Shown here: positions 1-7,537 of the stretch, piece by piece
How positions within the stretch are numbered: position 1 is the stretch's first letter
How the letters are laid out: each line of letters starts with the position of its first letter
Source: Candidatus Mycolicibacterium alkanivorans
GTDB taxonomy: Bacteria > Actinomycetota > Actinomycetes > Mycobacteriales > Mycobacteriaceae
NCBI RefSeq assembly: GCF_022760805.1
Contig: NZ_JAIVFL010000001.1
Location: 2,852,001 to 2,916,000, forward strand
Reading direction: 5' to 3'
Length of the DNA: 64,000 nucleotides
Program-made: the position numbers and the translations under genes
Notes under the pieces: generated by a model
The model's input: only the letters and a program-made list of their open reading frames with translations
What the model was told of the DNA's origin: nothing
Database searches by the model: none

Positions 1-102
1 ATCCGGCGAACGCGTCCGTGTGCTGCGCACCGAGCTGTTGGACGTGCTGGCGCAGGTTCCTGATCCACGTGATGCACGTGGCGTGAGGTACTCATTGATT
101 TG

Positions 103-1158
103 ATGGCGCTGTTGGCGGTGGCGATCCTGGCTACGGCGGCCGGCATGCGCTCCTACGCGGGGTTCGCCACGTGGGCAGCGAGTGCACCGCAGGATGTTCT
201 CGCGCAGTTGGGTATTCGGTATCGACGCCCGAGCGAGAAGACGTTTCGGACCGTACTGTCGCGTCTGGATGCCGCCGACCTGGACCGCCGCCTCGGTGCA
301 TACTTCACCGCGCTGGCTGTCGCGCAGTCCGCCGCCGGCGACGCGCTGTTGGTGGTGGCGCTGGATGGCAAGACGTTGCGAGGAGCACGCCGCGCCGGAG
401 CGGCGGCGGTCCATGTGGTGTCGGTGTTCGCCCATCACGCCCGGCTGGTGCTCGGGCAGCTCGCCGTCGCGGACAAGAGCAACGAAATACCCTGCGTCCG
501 TGCGCTACTCAGACTGTTTGGGCACGTCCGGCTCCTGGTGACCATCGACGCAATGCATACCCAGACCAAGACCGCCAAGCTGATCTGCAGCACCCTGAAA
601 TCCCACTACCTGATGACGGTGAAGTCGAATCAGCCCAGCCTGCTGGCCCGCATCAAGGCCATGCCGTGGGCGCAGGTGCCAGTTACCTTCGCCGAGCCGT
701 CCGAACGCGGTCACGGCCGCATTGAAACACGAACACTCAAGACACTGACCGCATCCCGCGGAATCGGGTTTCCCTACGCCAAGCAGATCGCCGAGGTCAC
801 CCGTGAACGGGTCGTGACTGCCACCGGTGTTCGCTCGATCGAGACTGTCTATGCCATCTGCAGTGTTGCGTTCGAACAGGCCCCACCCAAGCTGATCGCC
901 TCCTGGCTGCGCCGGCACTGGGGCATCGAGAATTCGGTGCACTGGGTACGTGATGTCAGTTACGACGAGGACCGCTCGACCGTGCGCACCGGCACCGCGC
1001 CCCAAACCATGGCCGCTCTACGTAACACCGCCATGAATCTGCACCGCCTCGCCGGAGCCACCAACATTGCCGAAGCCTGCCGCACAACGGCATTCAGCAG
1101 CAACAACGCCCTGCAACTCTTCACGAATCCACATATCCCCAGCTCACAGGCATGCTAA
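103..1158 (+). CDS. ISAs1-family DDE transposase (main reading frame), copy A
   Basis: This encodes the catalytic body of an ISAs1/H-repeat type transposase, which cuts and joins DNA at the element ends. The family landmarks are visible: ALDGKTLRGA with the first Asp near residue 88, TIDAMHTQ with the second Asp near 149, and RRHWGIENSVHW with the Glu near 276. The ATG at 103 overlaps the TGA (101-103) of an upstream frame that encodes the usual N-terminus (QSGERVRVLR...RGVRYSLI). The family normally has one continuous gene, so the protein is split by a -1 frame change; expression would need frameshifting or reinitiation at the TGATG overlap. Copy B carries the identical split. Confidence 0.88.
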   Translation: MALLAVAILATAAGMRSYAGFATWAASAPQDVLAQLGIRYRRPSEKTFRTVLSRLDAADLDRRLGAYFTALAVAQSAAGDALLVVALDGKTLRGARRAGAAAVHVVSVFAHHARLVLGQLAVADKSNEIPCVRALLRLFGHVRLLVTIDAMHTQTKTAKLICSTLKSHYLMTVKSNQPSLLARIKAMPWAQVPVTFAEPSERGHGRIETRTLKTLTASRGIGFPYAKQIAEVTRERVVTATGVRSIETVYAICSVAFEQAPPKLIASWLRRHWGIENSVHWVRDVSYDEDRSTVRTGTAPQTMAALRNTAMNLHRLAGATNIAEACRTTAFSSNNALQLFTNPHIPSSQAC

Positions 1159-1178
1159 TCAACAACGCCGGAGCCCTG
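1157..1178. repeat. right terminal inverted repeat of IS copy A
   Basis: These 22 bp are the exact reverse complement of the left end of the complete copy (9077-9098). They define the right boundary of the element; the transposase stop codon TAA (1156-1158) runs into them. Confidence 0.9.
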
Positions 1179-1198
1179 CAACCACACCCACGAGAACC

Positions 1199-1220
1199 GG
1201 GTCGTGTAGTAACACGACCC
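1199..1220. terminator. hairpin, possible terminator
   Basis: A perfect 9-bp stem (GGGTCGTGT / ACACGACCC) closes a 4-base loop, 20 bp past the IS end. No T-run follows, which is common for mycobacterial terminators. It could end transcription from the IS or from the gene the IS split; the role is inferred from structure only. Confidence 0.45.
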
Positions 1221-1317
1221 AACCTGGCGCTTCCACGTTTACCCAGGTCAAACCACAAATCCGCGCACTCGTGTGCCCACGATCTCCGGAAGTCGGGGTG
1301 GGAGGAGACCAGTGAAC

Positions 1318-1512
1318 ATGTCAGGTCCGGGCGAGAAACCGTTCGATATCTCGAAACGTCTGGTGTGGGCCCACGACGCCTACTACAACCTGCTCCGATT
1401 CATCGACCTACCCGACTTCGTGATTGGCGACAACTGGGACGACTACGGAGCCAGACCTTCCGCTTGCAGGCGCAGTCACCACGCCGCTCACGGGAACGGC
1501 TCGTCTCCGTGA
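1318..1512 (+). CDS. hypothetical protein, probably truncated
   Basis: A 64-residue frame begins with ATG behind a strong GGGAGGAG ribosome site (1301-1308). The first 44 residues (MSGPGEKPFDIS... WAHDAYYNLL... VIGDNWDDYG) read as a normal soluble, acidic protein start. After DDYG the sequence becomes Arg/His/Ser-rich low-complexity of the kind seen in a wrong frame. I therefore read it as the 5' end of a longer gene interrupted near 1450. The family is not recognised. Confidence 0.4.
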   Translation: MSGPGEKPFDISKRLVWAHDAYYNLLRFIDLPDFVIGDNWDDYGARPSACRRSHHAAHGNGSSP

Positions 1513-1700
1513 GCGGTTGGACTCCGTGGCCGCTAGTCGGATGGTATGTCCGCGCAATGGGGTGTGGTTGGGCAACCCTCTCAATGTGGCGGTTTCCTGG
1601 AAACGACAGCCGCGTAGGCGCGCGCGGCGACACATGGAGTCGCGGTTCCGCCCACTTCCGCCAAATCGGATGAGACGCCCTCTCCCCCGGTCTCCCCCGG

Positions 1701-1730
1701 TTTCGTTACGTCGCTTTCGTTTCGTTACGT
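1701..1730. promoter_or_regulatory. direct-repeat candidate operator upstream of the coiled-coil gene
   Basis: The 11-mer TTTCGTTACGT occurs at 1701-1711 and again at 1720-1730, a 19-bp repeat distance. A related inverted element (ACGAAACG, complement CGTTTCGT) sits at 1752-1759 and matches 1717-1724. The tandem decamer TCTCCCCCGG occupies 1681-1700 just upstream. The block lies 45-75 bp before the coiled-coil gene start, a normal place for an autoregulatory site. Binding is inferred. Confidence 0.45.
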
Positions 1731-1774
1731 ATCGATCTTCCGGTTCGGGGACGAAACGGCCTAGGATGACAGGT

Positions 1775-2998
1775 ATGAGCGATCTCCCCGACGCGCCGGG
1801 CGCCACTCGGGATCGGTGCAGCTACCCGGGCTGCACGCGGCCTCGCCGGCCCGATCCGGCGACCGGTCGCCCGTCGCGGTACTGCGAGCACGCCGACGCG
1901 ACCGGCGGGCCGGTGCACAATCGGGCATCTGCCTGGAAAGCGCGCCGGGCGCATCAGGGCGCAGGGGCGGTGCACGACGATCCCGGAACTGCCGCCGCGC
2001 CGGTGTCGATGGCCCGCGCGACCCTTGATCAACGGCTGGCTGAGTTGCCCGACAGGGTCGCCGATCTTCGCTCCTACCTCGATGAGGTTGTCGCGATCAT
2101 GCGGGCTGCCGGAGATATCGAGGCGGCAGGTGCGGAGGTCGAGGACGCGCACCGCGACGCGCTCTCCAAGATCACCGAAGCCGAAGGCCGCGCCGCGACT
2201 GCCGAACGGGCAGCCCGGCTCGCCGAAGATCGCGCCCAGCAGGCCGAGCGTGACCGCGAAGAAGCTGACCTTCTGGCCGATGAAGCGGCTACCGAGGCTG
2301 CGCGGGTCCGTCAGGAAACGCAGAACGAGCTCGCCGCCATGCGAGCACAAGCCGCCGCCGCGGTGGCCGCAGCCGAGCAGCGGCTGGCCGAGGCGGTTGC
2401 AGAACACCGCGAGCAGCTCAAGATCCGCGACACTGAGCTCCGGCAAGCACAGCAGGAGGCCGCCGCAGCCCGCGTCGAGGCCGCCTCCGCAGCCGCGGGA
2501 CAGCAGGCAGCCGACGACACCGCTGCGCGCGAACGCGACAACGCGGTCCAACTACGCCGCGAACTCGACGCCGCCCGGGTTGAGGCTGACCAGACCCGTC
2601 AACGACTCCAAGGCGAACTCGACGCGGCCCGTGAGTCCACTCAACAGGCCATCGCCGAGACCGCAGCGCTTCGGGTACAACTAGCCACCACCCGCGCGGA
2701 GGCTGACTCTGCACACCAGGTCGCCGACTATCAACAGGGCATCGCGGCGGCCGCGACCCGCGACCTTGAGCGGACCCGCGAGGACACCAGGGCGGAACGA
2801 GAAGCATTGCGCGCAGCGCACACTGAGCAGCTCGCGCAAGCGCAGCGCAACGCCGACGATCGAGTGCACGCACTGACCGAAGCCCTCGCGGTGGCGCAAG
2901 CTGCCGCCGAGGCATTCCGCACCCAGCTGCCATCAGGCCAGGCCCCCCCGGCCAAACAACCACCAACGAAACGCTCAGCCCCCCGCAAAAGCGGATAG
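1775..2998 (+). CDS. alanine-rich long coiled-coil protein with N-terminal Cys/His motif (KfrA-like)
   Basis: The 407-residue product opens with a possible zinc knuckle and basic patch (CSYPGCTRPRR ... YCEH ... HNRASAWKARR, residues about 15-62). A short globular segment follows (about 78-125), then an almost unbroken Ala/Glu/Gln/Arg heptad coiled coil to about residue 375, and a Pro/Lys/Arg tail. This layout resembles KfrA-type plasmid proteins, which bind their own promoter through the N-terminus and multimerise through the coil. The start ATG at 1775 is chosen because the longer frame upstream is basic, low-complexity and overlaps the repeat block. The next gene (Fic) follows after 31 bp, so they may be co-transcribed. 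Function is inferred from architecture only. Confidence 0.7.
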   Translation: MSDLPDAPGATRDRCSYPGCTRPRRPDPATGRPSRYCEHADATGGPVHNRASAWKARRAHQGAGAVHDDPGTAAAPVSMARATLDQRLAELPDRVADLRSYLDEVVAIMRAAGDIEAAGAEVEDAHRDALSKITEAEGRAATAERAARLAEDRAQQAERDREEADLLADEAATEAARVRQETQNELAAMRAQAAAAVAAAEQRLAEAVAEHREQLKIRDTELRQAQQEAAAARVEAASAAAGQQAADDTAARERDNAVQLRRELDAARVEADQTRQRLQGELDAARESTQQAIAETAALRVQLATTRAEADSAHQVADYQQGIAAAATRDLERTREDTRAEREALRAAHTEQLAQAQRNADDRVHALTEALAVAQAAAEAFRTQLPSGQAPPAKQPPTKRSAPRKSG

Positions 2999-3029
2999 CC
3001 CAACCCCCATCCAGACAGGATCGGAAGCC

Positions 3030-3707
3030 ATGGCCACGCTCACCGTCGCCGACCTTGCCGCGGTTGTGTACTCCTGCGGCAAAGTGTTCGACGGCCTATC
3101 CACTGCTCGGCTCGACACCGAAAACTTCCTGCGCTCAGGAAGTCTCGATGGGGTCGCCTCGCGTGCCGACCTTGCGCTCCTGCAGGATCTCCGCGATGCA
3201 GCGCAGTTCGTCATCGACCATGCCGGCCACACGGTCGACGCCGCTTTCGTCCGAGCTGTCAATGCCTCGATGACCCGAAGCGGAGCTTTGCATCCAGGTC
3301 AGCTGCGGACGCAAGAGCAATTGATCGGTGTGGCAACACCGTACGGGCGACACACCCCCGATGCCCTCACCGAAGAGGAGCTGCAGGCGTTGCTCGACAC
3401 AGCCGCCCGAGGCGGTGACGTCGGGGAGAACGCGCTCAACCTGTTCGTAGACCTGGCGAAGGCCCAGCCCTTCGAGGACGGCAACAAGCGCACCGCGGTG
3501 TTCGTGGCCAACAGTCTGCTCATCAGCTCCGGTGCCGGTCTGCTGCTGACGATCCCTGTCGACGACAATGATCCCAGCGTCGCCCGAACCTTCAACGACC
3601 TGCTGGCACGGGCCTACCTCTACGGTGAAACCGAAGCCGTGAAGGCACTGTTACGCAGTCGAGGCCTGACGCCCTTCGAGCCGCACAACCGAAGCGATCG
3701 GCGTTAG
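3030..3707 (+). CDS. Fic/Doc-family protein with altered catalytic motif
   Basis: The 225-residue protein carries a Fic core motif, QPFEDGNKR, at residues 146-154. Fic enzymes move AMP or another phosphate-containing group onto a target hydroxyl; the usual motif is HPFx(D/E)GN(G/K)R with His as general base. Here Gln146 stands at the His position, while the anion-binding DGNKR part is intact. Fic-like proteins with QPF exist, so this may be a distinct subgroup or an inactive member. It lies 31 bp after the coiled-coil gene. No Phd-like antitoxin is adjacent and no S/TxxxE(G/N) inhibitory helix is obvious to me. Confidence 0.8.
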   Translation: MATLTVADLAAVVYSCGKVFDGLSTARLDTENFLRSGSLDGVASRADLALLQDLRDAAQFVIDHAGHTVDAAFVRAVNASMTRSGALHPGQLRTQEQLIGVATPYGRHTPDALTEEELQALLDTAARGGDVGENALNLFVDLAKAQPFEDGNKRTAVFVANSLLISSGAGLLLTIPVDDNDPSVARTFNDLLARAYLYGETEAVKALLRSRGLTPFEPHNRSDRR

Positions 3708-3737
3708 CCTCGGCATGTTTCGCCGCATTCTCTCCGC

Positions 3738-4328
3738 TTAGCGGAGTCCTTCGACCAGGCGACGCACGGCTGCACCAATGTCATGGCGGGCTTGAAGCGG
3801 ATTTTCTGCTCCGGCTATCGCCGCCACTGCCTGATTGCTGAGTCCCATGAGGAGCACTGCAAGGGGTGCCACCGGCTGGGGGGCGAGCATGCCGTGCTCG
3901 AGGAGGCGGACTAGGCCAGCCTCGATGTTGGCGATGGTGTATCGGGCATTGCGTTCCTGCCATCTCTGCCAGCCGAGCACGGCCGGGGCGTCGACAACAC
4001 GGATGCGCTGAAGGGGCTCATCGATCGCGGAGTCGAGTACCGCGTCCCATCCGGCGAGAAACACCGACCACGGATCCTCGCCTCGCTCGACGGCCGCCTT
4101 GGCCGCGGCACGGACCCGAGAGCTCACCTTCTGGTCGGCGCGGTCGAACACCTCTTCAAAGAGCGCCGCTTTGTCTTCGAAGTGGTGGTATAGCGAGCCG
4201 CGGGTCACGCCGCTGCGACGGACGATCTCCTCGGTACCGGTCTGGTGATACCCGCGCTCGCCGAACAACTCCGCTGCAACCGCGACGAGCCGTTCGCGTG
4301 AGTCCTGTTTCCCCTTGACAACCTCCAT
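3738..4328 (-). CDS. TetR-family transcriptional regulator
   Basis: A 196-residue TetR repressor. Residues about 8-55 form the helix-turn-helix domain (LVAVAAELFGERGYHQTGTEEI, then SGVTRGSLYHHFEDKAALF); the rest is the ligand-binding helical domain. It is divergent from the hydrolase gene at 4373, and its ATG (4326-4328) lies inside the left arm of the palindrome at 4325-4363, so binding there would block its own transcription and that of the hydrolase. The likely ligand is a substrate or product of the hydrolase, but this is inference. Confidence 0.9.
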   Translation of the reverse strand: MEVVKGKQDSRERLVAVAAELFGERGYHQTGTEEIVRRSGVTRGSLYHHFEDKAALFEEVFDRADQKVSSRVRAAAKAAVERGEDPWSVFLAGWDAVLDSAIDEPLQRIRVVDAPAVLGWQRWQERNARYTIANIEAGLVRLLEHGMLAPQPVAPLAVLLMGLSNQAVAAIAGAENPLQARHDIGAAVRRLVEGLR

Positions 4329-4363
4329 ACAGTTTGTATGGTATCACCGTACAAACTGTATGG
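4325..4363. promoter_or_regulatory. palindromic operator between TetR gene and hydrolase
   Basis: Perfect 14-bp arms CCATACAGTTTGTA (4325-4338) and TACAAACTGTATGG (4350-4363) flank an 11-bp centre. Each arm is itself partly palindromic (ATACAGTTTGTAT), so two TetR dimers could bind. It covers the regulator start codon and ends 9 bp before the hydrolase ATG. Confidence 0.8.
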
Positions 4364-4372
4364 AGATGCAAA

Positions 4373-5197
4373 ATGCTTGGGTCGCGACCTGATCTGGTGT
4401 CCACCCGCCTTGGCCGCCTGCACGTTGGGCGGGCTGGCTCGGGCCCGCCGACGGTGTTGTGGCACAGCCTGTGGGTCGATTCGCGCAGTTGGGGTCCGCT
4501 GGTCGACGCGTTCGCCGCGCACCGGCACGTTGTGACAATCGACGGTCCCGGATACGGCCGCAGCAGTCCAATACACCGCGACTTCACACTCGATGAATGC
4601 GCGCAAGCCGCCGGCGAGGTGCTCGATCACCTCGGTATCACCGAGCCGGTGGATTGGGTGGGCAATGCGTGGGGTGGTCATGTCGGCATCACGCTGGCGG
4701 TTGCCCAGCCGCACCGATTGCGCAGCCTGGTGACCATCGCAGCACCGGTCACTCCGGTCAGTCGCCGCCAACGGTGGACGAAAACGTATCCACTCGCGCT
4801 GCTGTACCGGCTGCTGGGCCCGAACCGCTTGCTCACCAAGATCCTGTTCGATGTGCTACTCGGTTCCGAAGCGATTGCGGCACACCCTGATCGGGCCGCG
4901 GAGATGATGCGTGCCTTCAGGGCAGCCGACCGTGAATCAATAAGGCGCACGATCCGATTCATGCACAGCTGGCGCCCCCTCACCGATAAACTTCCCGCTG
5001 TCACCGTTCCCACCCTGCTGATCACCGGCGACCTTGGCGACCAGCACTGGCGACCAGCCGACGCCCAAGTCGCCGCCGCAACGATGCCCAACGCGCGAGC
5101 AGTGGCCGTCACCGGCGCCGGACACCTCGGCCCACTGCTGCTCGACGTCGATCAAATCGCCAGTACCGTCATCGAATTCTGGAAATCGCTGCCATAG
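4373..5197 (+). CDS. alpha/beta-hydrolase-fold protein with Ala at the nucleophile elbow
   Basis: A 274-residue alpha/beta-hydrolase fold: oxyanion-side segment VLWHSLWVDSRSW, strand DGPGYGRS, elbow WVGNAWGGHVG (residues 96-105), acid-region strand LLITGDLGDQHW, and C-terminal GAGHLGPLL with the catalytic-type His. The elbow normally reads G-x-(S/D/C)-x-G; here the central residue is Ala99, so ordinary ester or lyase chemistry through a nucleophile is not expected. The ATG at 4373 follows GGAGA and fits the operator position better than the TTG at 4334. It is controlled by the divergent TetR gene. It could be a non-hydrolytic fold member or an inactivated enzyme. Confidence 0.8.
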   Translation: MLGSRPDLVSTRLGRLHVGRAGSGPPTVLWHSLWVDSRSWGPLVDAFAAHRHVVTIDGPGYGRSSPIHRDFTLDECAQAAGEVLDHLGITEPVDWVGNAWGGHVGITLAVAQPHRLRSLVTIAAPVTPVSRRQRWTKTYPLALLYRLLGPNRLLTKILFDVLLGSEAIAAHPDRAAEMMRAFRAADRESIRRTIRFMHSWRPLTDKLPAVTVPTLLITGDLGDQHWRPADAQVAAATMPNARAVAVTGAGHLGPLLLDVDQIASTVIEFWKSLP

Positions 5198-5391
5198 CGC
5201 ACCTAGAGCACCGGCCATGACGGTACGGGGTACCGGGGTACAAGGACGATCACAGCGAATCTGTTCCGCTGATTGACGTCGAGCTGAGCTGGGGAACCGG
5301 CTCGAGCTGATTCGGCACGTGGTGGTAGCACCTCGTTGGAGATGCGCTTATCGTCTTGGCGCGGGTTTCTGGCAACAGCAGGTCAACGACC

Positions 5392-6050
5392 TCATGGCGG
5401 GTACCGGCGGTTTAGGCGGTCTCAACGTGCCGCTGGACTCACCGACGCCGAGCCCGACGCTGCCGCCGTTCCCAGCCCCTCAGGTGCTCAGCTGGAATGG
5501 TTCTCCCTCGCAGGTTCCGCAGTACCCGCCCTACATTCCCGAGCAGGACATGAACACCTCATCTGGGATGCCGAGCTCAACGCTGGACGGCATCCACGAT
5601 GACGGCGGCGTCATACTTCAAAAGCCTGGCGAGTTAGGGCCGCCGCCATACCCGATGGGCCCGCAGTACAGCGAGTCTCCGCCCGGATTGGGGAGGCCGG
5701 CTGGCCGGTCGGGTGAGGGAGCAGAGGAAGCCGACGCCTCGGATGCCGCGTTGCGCAGGACACGCGAGGCGCTAAACCAAGCAGATCAGGCCCAGGCGCA
5801 AGCCATCACCGAGGCGCACACCGCTGATGCCAGTCCAAGACGCAACTTCAGCGGATCCAACAGGAGATCCAGGCCGGTGTTGCGGCCATGCAGCCAGGCC
5901 TGGGTACGGGAGCTCGGCGAGGAGCAGCTCCCCGAGCTCCTCGACCGCAAGGCGTCGCAGGCCAAGCAGGTCGCCAGTAATGCTCAAGCCATGTCGGCGC
6001 GTCTGGCGATGACCTTCCAGGCCGTAGGCAACCGGTTCGAAGAAGCCTAG
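5392..6050 (+). pseudogene. DUF4226-type mycobacterial protein, frameshifted
   Basis: A Pro/Ser-rich N-terminal linker leads to ALRRTREALNQADQAQAQAI, which resembles the start of the DUF4226 domain. Near 5826-5832 the frame must change to read SKTQLQRIQQEIQAGVAAM, and near 5905-5920 it must change back to read LPELLDRKASQAKQVASNA. With both shifts the helical domain is continuous, so two roughly compensating indels have scrambled about 28 codons in the middle. The family's role is unknown to me. The real start is uncertain; GGxGGL codons begin near 5392. Confidence 0.6.
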
Positions 6051-6074
6051 AGGCGCTGTTGTCGGTCGAGAGAT

Positions 6075-6118
6075 CCACTATTAGGAGACCATATTCCCGA
6101 TATGGGCTCGAATAGTGG
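6075..6118. repeat. nested imperfect palindrome
   Basis: Outer arms CCACTATT (6075-6082) and AATAGTGG (6111-6118) enclose inner arms CCATAT (6089-6094) and ATATGG (6100-6105) around a TCCCG loop; the flanks between them are unpaired (6 and 5 bases). It lies between two convergent pseudogenes, so it may be a bidirectional terminator, or a recombination junction of the element that brought them in. Confidence 0.5.
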
Positions 6119-7057
6119 AGGTTGGGGCCGTCGTCGTCGCGGGTGCGGTCCTGGTCCGGGGTGTTGAGGTCACGCTGATGGTTCTCCAGGGTTAGGCGCT
6201 CGCGGATTCGCACTGCGCGGTGTTGCGCTTCGGCGTTGGGGTAGCCGAGTTCCTCGACGACCGACGGCGTGGGGTTGAGGAGCAGGCTCCACCCGGGCTC
6301 TCGGCCGCGGGCCTTCATCCGTTGGGCGGCCGCTTCGGCACGGGCTTTGGCTTCGGGACTTTCGGCGGCCATCCGCAACTCCAGGGTGAGCGCGGACAGC
6401 TCAGCTTGTTTGGCGTCGAGCTCGTCGCGCTGCTCGAAGGGCCGCGGGTGGGTTGGACAGCAGGTCGTCGAGTTCGGCTCGCTGGCGGTCCTAGTCGCGT
6501 TGCAGATGCGCGTGGAGTTCTGGCAGCCCGGTGTAGAGGTTTTCGATACGTCGGAGCAGACCGAGCTGCTTGGGGCCTGACATGTCACTGCCCAGTGTTG
6601 ATCCGGCGCCGAGCAGGTCGGCCGCCTCGATCTCTGTGGTGCGCGAGGGCACGGCGAGCCGCAGGAGCAACATGTCGTGGGTGAGGTCGCGGGCGCCGAG
6701 GACCTCGACGCCGTTGATGGAGGCGCCGATCGGTTCGTAGCGGCTGCCCCCACGGTCCTTGCTGGCCATGTAGGCGCGCCGGCAGGCTCCAGCGAGCGCC
6801 GCTGCGGCCCCAGGTCGGTCGGTGAAACTCTCGGTGCCGATGACAATGCGGTGGCGGCCGTCGCCACGGTCGGCCGCGGCGGCGGCCGCCGGAGCGATCT
6901 GCTCGATGTCGGTCTGCTTGACGGGGATTGCGCGTTCGAGGACGCGTACCTGCCAGTCGCGGCTACGTACGGACTGTTGGTGGGCGCGCTCTAGGGCGCT
7001 ATGGCCGACTGAGTCGTCAATGCCCGGGTCAATTCCGCGAGTACCTGTGCCGGACAA
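6119..7057 (-). pseudogene. C-terminal remnant of a plasmid-type helicase/methylase protein
   Basis: Reading leftwards, the fragment gives VRVLERAIPVKQTDIEQIAP, RHRIVIGTESFTDRPGAAAA, YEPIGASINGVEVLGARDLT, LGLLRRIENLYTGLPELHAH and, in another frame, PGWSLLLNPTPSVVEELGYP. I associate this series with the C-terminus of very large helicase/N-6 methylase proteins on actinobacterial plasmids. It is broken by an in-frame TAG near 6491-6493 and by a frameshift near 6430-6450, and the helicase motor domains are absent. It is debris of an integrated plasmid-like element. Confidence 0.65.
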
Positions 7058-7254
7058 ACCCGGGTCGGTCGTCTGGGACTGCCTGAGAGTGCCCGATTTC
7101 GTGGTCGCGCCCGATCTTGGGGTGATGATCGACGAGCCTCTGCGGTGCCGGGTGACGTATGGCTGGGGTGTGGCGCCCGTCCTATGGGATGGTGAGTTGC
7201 GATCTCCCGCCTCGGTTTTGGCGTCAAACGGCAGACTGATGGGCTAACTCCGAT

Positions 7255-7419
7255 TCACGACAACCCGAAGCGTTTGCGTAACTCTTCGCCGCTTACCGTG
7301 TTACCGGCCGCGTAGTCCTCGTCGGCTCGTCGCAGTTCTTGAACGAGCTTGCGGTCGGCATCCGGATCGGCCGGGTCGAACGCTTCATGGTCGGAGCTCC
7401 CGTCACTCACGTCCGCCAT
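7255..7419 (-). CDS. small antitoxin-like protein
   Basis: A 54-residue acidic protein ending in a charged helix and tail, ELRRADEDYAAGNTVSGEEL then RKRFGL, a pattern common to C-termini of small type II antitoxins (RelB/Phd-like). The frame stays open upstream to 7563 but that part looks non-coding. No toxin gene adjoins it, so it may be an orphan or solitary remnant. The segment 7058-7254 upstream of the helicase fragment holds no gene that I can support. Confidence 0.35.
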   Translation of the reverse strand: MADVSDGSSDHEAFDPADPDADRKLVQELRRADEDYAAGNTVSGEELRKRFGLS

Positions 7420-7537
7420 TCTGTGGCCCACGTCAGCACTGTGGCCATCCGCAAGTTCCGTTGGGCCGAACAAAAGAAGGTGAGTGCAGGTTTCCCGGAG
7501 ATCGGGGCCAAGACGGCGAGCGTCTTGAGTCCAGCCG

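Larger units (their letters stand above)
1..1178 (+). mobile_element. ISAs1-family insertion sequence, copy A (left end outside window)
   Basis: The segment is base-for-base the same as 9279-10456, so it is the right-hand 1178 bp of the element that is complete at 9077-10456. It ends in the same 22-bp terminal repeat (1157-1178), whose first bases overlap the transposase stop. Its left end, and therefore its target duplication, lies outside the window. Sequence identity with copy B stops one base after the terminal repeat (1179), as expected for independent insertions. Confidence 0.9.

Noticed and set aside
1681..1730. CRISPR-like repeats
   Set aside because: Only two copies of an 11-mer and a tandem decamer are present, with no spacers or cas genes. 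It is better read as an operator region.
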